Origin: Prevotellaceae bacterium
GTDB taxonomy: Bacteria > Bacteroidota > Bacteroidia > Bacteroidales > Paludibacteraceae
Length of the DNA stretch: 64,000 nt
Direction: 5' to 3'
Assembly (NCBI GenBank): GCA_020636675.1
Contig: JACJXK010000005.1
Span: forward strand, 31,444 to 95,443
Positions 17,691 through 26,332 of this stretch are shown piece after piece (the stretch's first letter is position 1; the number at the start of each line of letters is the position of its first letter). The position numbers were made by a program, and so were the translations under genes. Below the pieces are notes generated by a model. That model worked only from the letters and a program-made list of their open reading frames with translations, was not told the DNA's origin and did no database searches.

Positions 17691-17738
17691 AAAAAGGGAA
17701 TGGCGGAGGAACATTTGTTCTTCCGCCATTCCCTTTTC
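17691..17738. terminator. Bidirectional terminator
   Basis: A long inverted repeat (AAAAGGGAATGGCGGAGGAAC with its near-perfect complement, loop about 6 bases) between two convergent genes. A/T tracts lie on both sides, so it can end both transcripts. Confidence 0.85.
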
Positions 17739-17849
17739 CGGAAAGGAGGTGTCTGCCCGAACCTACAAAGAAATGTCTCCCCCCGCAGGATGTGTAACAG
17801 GAATGAGATTTGAACGGCGGGCGGGTACTCTCCCTTAGTCTATCTAAAC

Positions 17850-18746
17850 TTACTTCTTTAATAATATCTTCCAATCATTGAATGTGTAACATGGCACTTT
17901 GTTTCCCCATACATCCATGGTGTCGACTTTGCATCTCTTCGCTTTGATGGCGTCAAGGTGGCTGATGATGGAGTCGACGTGCGAAATTGCCAATCCTCCA
18001 GTCTGTCTCTCATGTCCGTTGTAAATCCGTTCAAATTCGTTGAACATGGGTCTGACCCGACGGATGGCATTGTCATATACTTCCAAAGGAAGTGCCTCTT
18101 CTAGCCACATCCACATCTGTACATTGATGACATCTCCGGAGAAGATGAACTTGTGTGCCCGGTCCAAAAATATTAGGCTTCCGGCCGTGTGTCCCGGCAT
18201 GTCGACCACCTCCAGATCCCGTCCGCCAAGGTCAATGACATCTCCCTCTTTCAAGTCTTTTACTTTTGCGGGAGGGGTGTTTGCCAGATGCTCTATCTCC
18301 TCCTCTGTGAGATGGAAGTCTTTGTTGTTGTCTATAAAGTGTTTTATGGACTGGCGTCTGTTCTCCGGATTGAAAAAGTCGTTGTATATCAACGTGTCTG
18401 CCAATGACATATAGACTTCGTTAAACAGATAATCACCTCCGATGTGGTCCGAATGTCCGTGTGTGTTGTACATCGTCACGGGGAGGGTAGTCAGCGAACC
18501 GGCTAGCCTGCGGATGTCTCCTGTCCCGACTCCGGCGTCTATCAACGCCGCTTTCTCTTTTCCGGCAACCAGATAGATGGTTGCCATGTCCGATTCGTTG
18601 ATGAGCCAAGTGGTGGAGTCTATCTGTTCTACTTGATAGCTTTTGTCATAACCCATCGGGCAGCTTCTGTCTACTTTACTGTTTGTGCCATCGCCGCAAC
18701 TTAGAAGCAAGCCGCAAACCAATGATAAATAAAATAACTTTCTCAT
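17850..18746 (-). CDS. Metallo-beta-lactamase-fold lipoprotein
   Basis: A 298-residue hydrolase with a lipoprotein signal (LSLVCGLLLSC). Metal ligands are visible in order: THGHSDHIGG (HxHxDH), DMPGHTAGSL, FSGDVI and YNGHERQT, the complete set for a two-metal MBL fold. The closest type by length and motif spacing is the general MBL hydrolase group, not a true beta-lactamase. Substrate unknown. It is convergent with the SGNH gene and ends in an LKK tail 173 bases from it. Confidence 0.85.
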   Translation of the reverse strand: MRKLFYLSLVCGLLLSCGDGTNSKVDRSCPMGYDKSYQVEQIDSTTWLINESDMATIYLVAGKEKAALIDAGVGTGDIRRLAGSLTTLPVTMYNTHGHSDHIGGDYLFNEVYMSLADTLIYNDFFNPENRRQSIKHFIDNNKDFHLTEEEIEHLANTPPAKVKDLKEGDVIDLGGRDLEVVDMPGHTAGSLIFLDRAHKFIFSGDVINVQMWMWLEEALPLEVYDNAIRRVRPMFNEFERIYNGHERQTGGLAISHVDSIISHLDAIKAKRCKVDTMDVWGNKVPCYTFNDWKILLKK

Positions 18747-18911
18747 ATTCTTCTTTTGTTTTGAAATAGATGCTGATTGTTTTTCAAATACAATTACAAG
18801 GATGCAAAGGTGAATAAAAATGCAGAGTGTGTTCCTGTTGCATGTCTCTTTCCTGATAAATCTCAGAAGGATACATCAACCTCAGTTGGTTCGTGTTCCT
18901 TTCCTCTCGAA

Positions 18912-19829
18912 TCATTCTTTGATTATCTTCTGAATAATCTTAGAGTTGTCTTCGAAAATGACAGATAAGAAATAGATTCCGTTGCCGAGTGAGGAACAAT
19001 CAATATTTCCCTTTTTTGTTGCCAATGATAGATTGCCGTTAATGTCATAAATTTTAGCATCAACAATATCTTTTTCTGTTGTGATGTATAATGTAGATAT
19101 AACAGGGTTTGGATAGATGGAAAATGGATTCTTGTATTCTTCTGTCTGAAGTAGTTCGGCAAATCCGTTTTTGCTGTAATTTAAGCCTCTTTTTTCGGAA
19201 TAACTGGAGAAGTTTAACTCCGAACCTGATAGATAGGCTAATTGTGGCCATAAATAACTATTGCTGCCGATGCCTCCGATTTTATCCATGAACCATTCTT
19301 CAAAACCACACCGTGTGTCGTATTTTAGAATGTCTCCTTTGTATTTCTTTAAATCGTTTTCTGTCTCAATTACAGAATCTATTATCATTTTATATTCTCC
19401 ATGATTGCAGGATATATCATTTAATGTCAATGTGTCTCCTTCTGAGGCGTTGAAAATGAACATTTTGCCGAACGTTTTGCAGGAATCTATGCTTGCGTAT
19501 GCAGTATCTCCTTCCATGTAAAGGTATATGCTGTTTTTAAAGGTTATTGTGTCATGCCAAATTTCACTATAGTCGAAGTTTAAATGTGGAGTTATTATTG
19601 TTTTGTCTATGGTTTTCACAATATGTCCGTCTATGTGAATTTCGTCATTGACTTCCAAAATATGGAGGCCTTTTGTCTTGATAAAAGAAGGGGTTTTCCC
19701 TTCGAACTCGTATGTCCATTTGGCACCGATAGGTGCAAATCCCGAAAAGTCAGGTGTCTCATGTTCTCCGGCAAAAGAAGAGATAAACAGAAACAATTCA
19801 GACAATAGTATATAACAAATCTTTTTCAT
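18912..19829 (-). CDS. T9SS-exported protein with C-terminal sorting domain
   Basis: A 305-residue exported protein. MKKICYILLSELFLFISSFA is a signal peptide, and the middle part shows no known domain. The last 80 residues are a type A T9SS sorting domain: IYPNPVISTLYI, then AKIYDINGNL, then GNGIYFLSVI and a terminal KIIQKIIKE. It should be carried across the outer membrane by the type IX system that includes PorQ and released or anchored after sorting-domain removal. The coding region is more AT-rich than its neighbours. It stands alone. Confidence 0.82.
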   Translation of the reverse strand: MKKICYILLSELFLFISSFAGEHETPDFSGFAPIGAKWTYEFEGKTPSFIKTKGLHILEVNDEIHIDGHIVKTIDKTIITPHLNFDYSEIWHDTITFKNSIYLYMEGDTAYASIDSCKTFGKMFIFNASEGDTLTLNDISCNHGEYKMIIDSVIETENDLKKYKGDILKYDTRCGFEEWFMDKIGGIGSNSYLWPQLAYLSGSELNFSSYSEKRGLNYSKNGFAELLQTEEYKNPFSIYPNPVISTLYITTEKDIVDAKIYDINGNLSLATKKGNIDCSSLGNGIYFLSVIFEDNSKIIQKIIKE

Positions 19830-19928
19830 GATGAATGAAATTTGAGCGGTTAGTGTTATTCGCAAGATATAATGTTATTTACATCAACATCGATTTCGAA
19901 ATTTGCGTTCTCGTCGACTGCAAAGTTA

Positions 19929-20087
19929 TCATTTATTTCGACAAATATCTTTTGTTTTTATGTCTAAATTATAATTCGGGGATGATGTTCCTATCCCTAT
20001 TTTTGCGTTGCTTTACACCTTTATTTGAGAGAATGCAATAGTTGATAAAAACAGTCCGCTGATGATTAGAGCTTCTTTTAATTTCAT
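19929..20087 (-). pseudogene. Decayed secreted-protein gene (signal peptide plus GIGT motif)
   Basis: Read on the minus strand from ATG 20087, the frame gives a signal peptide (ALIISGLFLSTIAFSQIKV), then a TAA at 20013-20015, then the same frame continues SNAKIGIGTSSPNYNLDI before a second stop. Many Bacteroidetes secreted proteins begin with a signal peptide, a QLKV(Q/x)SNG segment and a VGIGTxxPxYKLDV motif. The stop replaces the residue before SN and could come from a single CAA to TAA change. Nothing of the rest of the protein remains. Confidence 0.6.
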
Positions 20088-20422
20088 GATATCAATAAAT
20101 TTTTAATAGTTAAATTTTACATAAGAAATGTTTTTTTGTATTTTCAAAACATTTCTTATTGTTCTGAAAAAATATTGTTTCGAAATCTTGAGATTGACAA
20201 TTTCTACTATGTCGAAAATTATAGAATATCAATCATTTAGTTGCCATCTTGCTTATGGTGTCCTTGTGAATCTTGTTAGGTGGCGTAATTCATGCCACGT
20301 TGCTTCTGTGTCTTATGGAGAGCGGATGTTTGTGCTTAAAAATGCAGACTGATCCTTTTCCTAATAATTATAAACTGCAATAAAAAAGTTTGGTATCAAA
20401 ACGTCACCCGGACTTTTCTTCT

Positions 20423-20430
20423 TATCTTTG
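20423..20430 (+). promoter_or_regulatory. Promoter core for the PNPOx-like gene
   Basis: TATCTTTG 43 bases upstream of the ATG at 20473. A TTTG occurs 30 bases further upstream, too far for the normal spacing. Confidence 0.5.
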
Positions 20431-20472
20431 AATCTCGGTTGCTTTTAATAATTGAATTAACGAAGATATATT

Positions 20473-20895
20473 ATGGAAACAAAACAAGAGATTTTTGAGC
20501 ACTTTAATACAAGTCCTGCATTTCATCTGGCAACGGTAGAGGATGGTAAGCCTCATGTTCGTGGTATGTTGCTGTTTAAGGCCGACGAGCGTGGAGTCAT
20601 TTTTCATACGGGGAAATTTAAGGATGTGTTCCGCCAGATTCAGGCGAATCCGAACGTGGAAATCTGTTTTTTCTTCTCCAAAAACGGAACGCAGTACCGT
20701 ATGTCCGGCGAGTTGGTGCTGGATGAGGATAAAGCCTTGTTTGAAGAGATATATAATCACCCGACGCGTAAATTTATGCGCGATTGGGGAGAGAAGCTGA
20801 CCGACCAAATTGCTGTTTACCGTATGCCCCACGGAAAGATTACTTCGTGGAACATGGCTGCAAACTTCGACGCAAAACAATACGTGGAGTTTTGA
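20473..20895 (+). CDS. Pyridoxamine 5'-phosphate oxidase-family flavoprotein
   Basis: A 140-residue split-barrel protein. The features are the N-terminal FHLATVEDGKPHVRGM strand pair and the FHTGKFKDVFRQIQANPNVE flavin-binding region, with a C-terminal KITSWNMA. This is the small general-stress / nitroimidazole-resistance-like PNPOx type, too short to be PdxH. It probably binds FMN or another flavin cofactor in the cytoplasm; substrate unknown. Monocistronic by spacing. Confidence 0.82.
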   Translation: METKQEIFEHFNTSPAFHLATVEDGKPHVRGMLLFKADERGVIFHTGKFKDVFRQIQANPNVEICFFFSKNGTQYRMSGELVLDEDKALFEEIYNHPTRKFMRDWGEKLTDQIAVYRMPHGKITSWNMAANFDAKQYVEF

Positions 20896-21019
20896 TATGG
20901 GCAGTTATGGTAAGTCATGATAAATGAATGGACCGGTCTTGTAATGATGCCGGATGTCTGTGGACAAGAGTTTTACCGGAGGCTGTCGTTAATGGCAGCC
21001 TTTGTTTTCAGATATTCAG

Positions 21020-21535
21020 ATGGAAAAATATGTTGTATTTATGCTGTTCCTCCCCGTCGTGTTTATGATACACGACTTTGAGGAGGTCATCGGATTCCGT
21101 CCGTGGATAGTCAAAAACCAACAGACTTTGGAACAACGGTTCCCGAAGTTGGCACGCCGTATGTTGCCGCATTTTCTAGGCTTGTCTACTTCCGCCCTTG
21201 CAGCCGGTGTGGCTTTCATGTTTCTGATTGTCAGCTTTTGCTCGTTCGGCGCTGTTGTCTGGAACATTCCCCAGCTATGGATGGGGGCGTTTCTGGCCTA
21301 TTCCGTCCATATAGTGGTTCATATTCTCCAGTGGATGGTATTCCGGAGATATGTGCCGGTTGTGGTCACTTCGTTTTTGTCCCTCCCTTATTGTTATTAC
21401 GGCATCCGGATTGTTTCTGAAAACTTCGGTGTTGTACAAGTCGGGATATGGGGCGGACTTGGTCTGGCGGCTATGTCGCTAGCTTTGCCTCTGGTGCATT
21501 GGTTTGTAGGACGATTGAAGGTGTTGAGACAGTGA
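21020..21535 (+). CDS. HXXEE-domain membrane protein
   Basis: A 171-residue membrane protein with about five hydrophobic segments. The name-giving motif IHDFEE sits in the first segment near residue 18, and the conserved second acidic or histidine positions lie in YSVHIVVHILQW. The ATG at 21020 is preferred over a TTG six codons upstream. The family is of unknown function; the buried histidine and glutamates suggest metal or redox chemistry in the membrane. The next gene starts 36 bases downstream. Confidence 0.72.
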   Translation: MEKYVVFMLFLPVVFMIHDFEEVIGFRPWIVKNQQTLEQRFPKLARRMLPHFLGLSTSALAAGVAFMFLIVSFCSFGAVVWNIPQLWMGAFLAYSVHIVVHILQWMVFRRYVPVVVTSFLSLPYCYYGIRIVSENFGVVQVGIWGGLGLAAMSLALPLVHWFVGRLKVLRQ

Positions 21536-21571
21536 ATCGGATAATGATATTTATGAAAAAAAAATGAAGAT

Positions 21572-22519
21572 ATGTCGTATGTTACAGTGGAGCCCTCGTT
21601 TTTGGGGTTGAAGACATTTGATTCGTTGGCGATGGAACCGGTCTTGCCTTATATAGACTGGACCTACTTCTTCCATGCCTGGCGGATGTCTGGTAGTTAT
21701 GCGGGCTTGGAGACTTTGTGTGGGTGCGAGGCTTGCAAGCAGAAATGGTTGCTGAACATACCGAAGGAGGGAAGGGATAAGGCGGAGGAGGCAATGAATC
21801 TCTTCTTCGATGCTAGGGATATGCTGGGTGTGGTGTTGAGAGAAAAATGGTTCAAGTTGAATGTTGCTCTCTATTTCTCGAAAGCCAGATCGACAGGAGA
21901 TGAGATTGAGTTTCTGGAAGATGGGGCTGTGACGTTGTCTCTTCCTCTTTTGCGGCAGCAGCACGTTGGCGAACGGTCTGGTTATTGTCTCTCTCTGGCT
22001 GATTTTATCTCTCCGAAGCATGATTATATTGGAGCGTTTGCCGTTACGGTGCAGGGTGCAGACGTGAAATCTGCCTGCTATCGGGAGTCGGGCGACGATT
22101 ATTCCGCACTCCTGATAGAGAGTGTGGCGGCCAGATTGGCGGAGGCCTCCTCGGAGTGGCTGCATCTTCAGGTGCGCAGGAATCTGTGGGGGTACGCTCC
22201 CCATGAGTCCTTGTCTCGCGACGAGGTGAAGGCGTCAAAATACCAGGGCATCCGTCCTGCGGTGGGATATCCTAGTCTGCCGGATCAGTCTGTTATCTTT
22301 GATTTGGATAACTTGCTCCATCTTGAAAGGATAGGAGTCCGATTGACTGAGAATGGCGCCATGCAGCCATCGTCTACGATTTGCGGATTGTATATTTCTC
22401 ACCCGAAATCGTCTTATTTTATGGTGGGGAAAATAGGTAAGGACCAATTGGAAGAGTATGCGGAGAAGAGAGGAAAAACGGCGGAAGAGATGAGGAAATG
22501 GCTCGGCGGCGTTTTGTGA
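21572..22519 (+). CDS. Stand-alone methionine synthase activation (Met_synt_B12) domain protein
   Basis: A 315-residue protein that matches the C-terminal reactivation module of cobalamin-dependent methionine synthase MetH, here without the rest of MetH. Diagnostic blocks are NLWGYAPHE, YQGIRPAVGYPSLPDQS (contains the R-x-x-x-GY AdoMet motif), LTENGAMQPSSTICGLYISH and DQLEEYAEKRG. The module binds AdoMet and lets oxidised cob(II)alamin be reductively re-methylated. In Bacteroidales MetH can be encoded in pieces, so this would act in trans on a shorter MetH elsewhere. An O-acetylhomoserine sulfhydrylase at 50.3 kb is the other methionine gene in the window. Confidence 0.8.
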   Translation: MSYVTVEPSFLGLKTFDSLAMEPVLPYIDWTYFFHAWRMSGSYAGLETLCGCEACKQKWLLNIPKEGRDKAEEAMNLFFDARDMLGVVLREKWFKLNVALYFSKARSTGDEIEFLEDGAVTLSLPLLRQQHVGERSGYCLSLADFISPKHDYIGAFAVTVQGADVKSACYRESGDDYSALLIESVAARLAEASSEWLHLQVRRNLWGYAPHESLSRDEVKASKYQGIRPAVGYPSLPDQSVIFDLDNLLHLERIGVRLTENGAMQPSSTICGLYISHPKSSYFMVGKIGKDQLEEYAEKRGKTAEEMRKWLGGVL

Positions 22520-22539
22520 AAGTAGTTTCATGGTAATGG

Positions 22540-22589
22540 AAAGAGAAGGTCTGGAATCAAACGTTCGTTTGATTCCAGACCTTCTCTTT
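22540..22589. terminator. Bidirectional terminator, perfect 24-bp palindrome
   Basis: Two perfectly complementary 24-base arms (starting AAAGAGAAGGTCTGG) are separated by only TT. It sits between the convergent Met_synt_B12 and pyk genes and has A-rich and T-rich flanks suited to both directions. Confidence 0.9.
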
Positions 22590-22604
22590 GTCCGCTTCTC
22601 TTTT

Positions 22605-24047
22605 TCAGAAGTTAGGCAACAGATAATCCTTTTGGTTGGAGAATATGTTGTCTATGCTGTTTATCTCTAGGAAAGTAGTGCCTCCTCCCATGCTTTGACT
22701 GCCACTCAAGTAGGCCACCTTGTCCTGGAATTTCAGATATCCATTCTCTATCAACATCTTTAGTGCTGCGAAGAAGTAATGACGAGTATCCTCTTTCTCC
22801 TCTTGATAGATAGGCGTTACTCCATAAGATAGAGCCAACTGTCTAATCAATTGTTCTTTGTAGCAGATGGCCAAGATAGGACAAGAGCCTCTGTATGCTG
22901 CCAAGTGACGTGCCGTTTTGCCGGTGTAGCTGTCTGTGATGATGGCACGTGTGTTGAGCAAATCCATGGAGTCTACCGCTTGTTTGGCAAGGAACGAAGT
23001 GATGTCGTTGTCGTCGTGTTGAGGGATCTTAATGTCGTTGTCCTTCAGTTTGGTTTTTTCTGCCTCTTCCGCAATTTTTGCCATGGTGCGGACGGCCTCT
23101 ACCGGATATTTTCCGTAGGCGGTCTCTCCGCTGAGCATCAATGCGTCAGTACGGTAGAAGATGGCGTTGGCCACGTCTGTCACCTCGGCACGGGTAGGCC
23201 TTGGGTTGTTGATCATGGTGTGTAGCATCTGGGTGGCTACGATGACCGGTTTTTTTGCGATGACACTTTTTCTGATCAGGACGCGTTGTATGCCGGGAAT
23301 TTTCTCTTGTGCAACCTCGATGCCTAAATCACCTCTGGCAATCATCAGTCCGTATGCGTATTCGAGAATTTCGTCAGCATTGTCCACTCCTTCTTGATTC
23401 TCTATCTTTGCAATTATTTTGATGTCGCTATTGTGTTCGTCGAGTATCTTTTGGATCTCTAGTACGTCCTCTCTGTTTCTGACGAAAGAGTGGGCGATGA
23501 AGTCTATCTTTTTGTCGATGGCATATAGAATGTTGCGTTTGTCTCTCTCGGTGAGTGATGGTAGGTTAATCCTCACTCCGGGAACGTTGACGCTCTTGCG
23601 GCTGCCTAAAACTCCATCGTTAAGGGCTTCGCAAAGAAGGTAGTCTTCTTCTTTTGCCAACACTTTGACGTCAATCTCTCCGTCGTCAAAGAGAATGTCA
23701 GCTCCTACATTCACATCGTTCACGAAATCTTTGTAGCTGACGGCAATCATCTCTTTGCTGCTCACCATATTTGGGTCGCCCTTTATCTTGATTCTGTCGC
23801 TTGTCCTAATCTCGATTGGCGATTCTGACTTGGTGGTTCTCACCTCCGGGCCTTTCGTGTCGATAAGAATGCCTATCTGATTGGATACGGTTCTGATGTT
23901 GCCTATCACTCGGTCGAATCCTTCAATGTCCATGTGCGCGGAATTGAGTCTGGCTACATTCATGCCTTCGTTGAATAATGCACGAATAAATTCAACATCG
24001 CAACGTAAGTCCGATATGGTAGCGATTATCTTTGTCTGTTTTTCCAT
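22605..24047 (-). CDS. pyk: Pyruvate kinase
   Basis: A 480-residue pyruvate kinase producing pyruvate and ATP from PEP. The N-terminal MEKQTKIIATISDL and MNVARLNSAH, the catalytic DTKGPEVR, the lysine/metal region IIAKIENQEGVDN and MIARGDLGIEV, and GETAYGKYP are all present. The C-terminal allosteric domain is of normal length. ATG 24047 gives the standard start; the longer frame adds 14 uncharacteristic residues. It lies about 100 bases after folK on the same strand. Confidence 0.95.
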   Translation of the reverse strand: MEKQTKIIATISDLRCDVEFIRALFNEGMNVARLNSAHMDIEGFDRVIGNIRTVSNQIGILIDTKGPEVRTTKSESPIEIRTSDRIKIKGDPNMVSSKEMIAVSYKDFVNDVNVGADILFDDGEIDVKVLAKEEDYLLCEALNDGVLGSRKSVNVPGVRINLPSLTERDKRNILYAIDKKIDFIAHSFVRNREDVLEIQKILDEHNSDIKIIAKIENQEGVDNADEILEYAYGLMIARGDLGIEVAQEKIPGIQRVLIRKSVIAKKPVIVATQMLHTMINNPRPTRAEVTDVANAIFYRTDALMLSGETAYGKYPVEAVRTMAKIAEEAEKTKLKDNDIKIPQHDDNDITSFLAKQAVDSMDLLNTRAIITDSYTGKTARHLAAYRGSCPILAICYKEQLIRQLALSYGVTPIYQEEKEDTRHYFFAALKMLIENGYLKFQDKVAYLSGSQSMGGGTTFLEINSIDNIFSNQKDYLLPNF

Positions 24048-24147
24048 CCTTTTTTTTATATGGTGAATATCTATTGTCAACAAAAACAATTGATCTTTGT
24101 TTTGTTCGGGTTTTGTACGTAGGAAAATGTCCCTTTCTTTTCGTGTC

Positions 24148-24642
24148 TCAAGACAATTTTGTCTCTTCCGGTTCTTCCTTTTTCTCCCATTCTTGAAGCA
24201 TCTCTGTCGCAGACAGGCCGAGAACGGGATGAATCAGGTCTGGCGCAATCTCGGCCAGTGGGCGCAAGACGAATTCTCTATCCTGAATGAGAGGATGGGG
24301 TATCGTCAGTTCCTCTGTTTTTAGAGCCAGATTGTCGAAAAAGAGGATGTCTATGTCTATCGGACGGTCTTCGTATCCGTTTCCGGTGTGTACTGCCCTT
24401 CCCATCTCCCGCTCAATGGCTTTCGCCATTTGCAGGCAACGTTCCGGGGCGTGTTCTGTCTTGATGCATATCACGGCATTCAGATATTTGTTAGGCGAAG
24501 CATAGCCCCATGGCTCTGTTTCGTATAGGGAGGAGAGACATTCCAATGTGCCCAGTATGCTTCCGCATATCATAGTGGCATCTGTGATGTTCTTTTTCCT
24601 GTCACCCAGATTGGACCCTAATCCTAAATAAATTTTTGACAT
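24148..24642 (-). CDS. folK: HPPK, 6-hydroxymethyl-7,8-dihydropterin pyrophosphokinase
   Basis: Transfers pyrophosphate from ATP to hydroxymethyl-dihydropterin in folate synthesis. The 164-residue protein starts IYLGLGSNLGDR and carries SSLYETEPWG, the signature DRPIDIDILFFDN and IPHPLIQDREFVLRPLAEI. The tail is acidic (EWEKKEEPEE). It is between purE and pyk, all on the minus strand; transcription from the purE promoter is possible. Confidence 0.95.
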   Translation of the reverse strand: MSKIYLGLGSNLGDRKKNITDATMICGSILGTLECLSSLYETEPWGYASPNKYLNAVICIKTEHAPERCLQMAKAIEREMGRAVHTGNGYEDRPIDIDILFFDNLALKTEELTIPHPLIQDREFVLRPLAEIAPDLIHPVLGLSATEMLQEWEKKEEPEETKLS

Positions 24643-24727
24643 GCTGTGTGTTTTTGAGAGTAGAAACCATCACCCTCCTCAAAAGAAGAGAAATTGGGTG
24701 GTGGCTGTTCCCTTTCTCAAGTGGATG

Positions 24728-25234
24728 TTAGTTCACTTTGAATTTGTATTTGACCTCTTTTAAGTCTGCGTTGGCTTTTACAATCTTGGCTTTCAGTCCC
24801 TCCTTGTATTTCGCTAGTTTTGACTGAAGGTCGCTGTCGCCTACGGCCATCATCTGTACGGCTAGTATGCCCGCATTCTGCGCTGCGTTTATTCCTACCG
24901 TGGCAACGGGTATTCCCGGAGGCATTTGTACGATGGCAAGTAGCGCGTCCATGCCGTCGAGCGTGGCGTTGATTGGCACTCCGATCACCGGCACCGTGGT
25001 CATGGCCGCTATGACGCCGGGAAGGTGTGCCGCCATTCCTGCTGCCGCTATGATCACCTTAATGCCGTTTTTCTGCGCATTGGTCGCAAATTCTTCCACT
25101 TCTTTGGGTGTGCGGTGTGCGGACAAAGCATTTATTTCGAAAGGAATTTCGAACTCGTCGAGTAGCTTTGCTGCTTTATCCATAACGGGCAAGTCGGAGG
25201 TGCTGCCCATGATGATGCTTACTACAGCTTTCAT
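24728..25234 (-). CDS. purE: N5-carboxyaminoimidazole ribonucleotide mutase PurE
   Basis: Moves the carboxyl group of N5-CAIR to carbon 4 in purine synthesis. The 168-residue length and the phosphate-binding IIMGSTSDLPVM, the SAHRTP loop and AAAGMAAHLPGVIA are the class I PurE hallmarks, with the conserved IQMPPGIPVATVGI block. The C-terminal 20 residues are lysine-rich. First gene of the purE-folK-pyk minus-strand run. Confidence 0.95.
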   Translation of the reverse strand: MKAVVSIIMGSTSDLPVMDKAAKLLDEFEIPFEINALSAHRTPKEVEEFATNAQKNGIKVIIAAAGMAAHLPGVIAAMTTVPVIGVPINATLDGMDALLAIVQMPPGIPVATVGINAAQNAGILAVQMMAVGDSDLQSKLAKYKEGLKAKIVKANADLKEVKYKFKVN

Positions 25235-25258
25235 TTCGTCATTATTTTAATTAGGCTG

Positions 25259-25266
25259 CAAAGATA
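25259..25266 (-). promoter_or_regulatory. Promoter core for purE
   Basis: TATCTTTG on the minus strand, 24 bases before the purE start codon. The leader is too short for a purine riboswitch. Confidence 0.6.
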
Positions 25267-25554
25267 GCACAAATATCTGAAAGATACGACGGGAAATTTC
25301 GGTCTAAATGTAATGTGATGGACCGATGCTCGAATCTACACGCTATTTCCATGAAATATGGAGCTTTAGTCGTTTCCTTTCGCCTTTTTCTTCTAATTTG
25401 TCACCTTGGCAATTAAGATGAATAGCCTATCCTTTTGGTGGAGAGGTCGTGTTTCTATAAGGAAATTCCTGTTTGACGTGTCCTTGTTTGTTTGGGAAAA
25501 AGATAAAACCCGAATTGTGCTCGTTTTTTGTGATCATTAAAAATAACATGGTAA

Positions 25555-25630
25555 GTAATGGTTAAAGAATAACTTCCGCAACTTTAAGTGATCATGAAGA
25601 AATAACTTACTAAAGTTCGAAACATCTTGA
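25555..25630 (+). repeat. Degenerate intergenic repeat, unit 1
   Basis: Begins GTAATGGTTAAAGAATAAC, continues TTCCGCAACTTT and ends with TTACTAAAGTT and CATCTTG. The same two blocks flank a longer segment at 26063-26183. No coding potential is seen. Confidence 0.6.
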
Positions 25631-25739
25631 AAACATGCTTTCCAGGCATTGCATTGATAGCAAAACATCACATAAATTCTAGGACAGGATTTACAGGATG
25701 AAACGGGATTTTTCAAACGTCTCTTTTTCAACAGGCGTA

Positions 25740-26052
25740 CACTCGCCTTTGGCCGCAGAGGAGGGGAGGTGCGTGCCGCAGCGTGAAAAAACCTTTTTGC
25801 CCGAGGTACGAGGGAATAAAAAAGGTTTTAGCGGAGGGATGTGCCGTACCTCCCGGAAAGCGGGCAACAGCGCAGGCACTTTTGCTTACTTTTCTTGCCG
25901 GAGAAAAGTAAGTGCCCGTACGGCAGGAGGACAGGAATGATTGTCGTGTATGGCGCATTCCTCCGGAATGCGGTTGCCGATGCCTATTTCCCCCTCTACA
26001 AAGAGATAATGCCTATGGCATTTTGTCAAAATCGTCATAAGTTGTTTTTTTC
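25740..26052 (+). repeat. Composite dispersed repeat (hairpin-rich), forward copy
   Basis: About 170 bases (25740-25915) are related to the inverse of 36167-36340. The shared parts are GCCGCAGCGTG, an AAAACCTTTTT...AAAAAGGTTTT hairpin, GCGGAGG and a CCCGGAAAGCGGG hairpin. A further CTTACTTTTC/GAAAAGTAAG stem and then the GCCTATGGCATTTTGTCAAA end follow; that end is shared with the repeats at 0.5 and 3.9 kb. A partial copy of the GCGGAGG...CGGGCAA part occurs at 26271-26308. The small open frames through it are not credible genes. Confidence 0.7.
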
Positions 26053-26062
26053 CGATTACTTA

Positions 26063-26183
26063 GTAATGCTTAAAGAATAACTTCCGCAACTTTTTGACAG
26101 AAAACCCTTTGCAATTAAATCTTGGTAAGCAGAAATCTGCGGAAGTTATTTTTTTTACTGTTACTAAAGTTTAAATCATCTTG
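26063..26183 (+). repeat. Degenerate intergenic repeat, unit 2
   Basis: Same outer blocks as 25555-25630. Inside, AATAACTTCCGCA (near 26078-26090) and its inverse TGCGGAAGTTATT (near 26138-26150) can form a hairpin, giving a terminator-like structure with a run of T. Confidence 0.6.
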
Positions 26184-26332
26184 TATGGTTGATTGCAAAA
26201 ATATCCCGTAGGGATAGGGTTTTTCCAATATGCTTCGCCACCTTTAGGCGGACACACTCCACCGTCTACAGCGGAGGAAATGTACCGTGCCTCCCGGAAA
26301 ACGGGCAATATGTGAAAAATTACGTGCTTAAA

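Noticed and set aside
24643..24727. Possible hairpin (CCACCACCC/GGGTGATGG) between purE and folK
   Set aside because: The stem is short with a large loop and one mismatch; not strong enough to call an attenuator.
25235..25280. Purine riboswitch upstream of purE
   Set aside because: The leader after the promoter core is only about 20 bases, far too short.
25698..25940. 80-codon frame with KKGFSGG-like residues, similar in frame to a minus-strand frame at 36142-36486
   Set aside because: The similarity is explained by the DNA-level dispersed repeat with its conserved hairpins; no ribosome site or conserved start, so not called as a gene.
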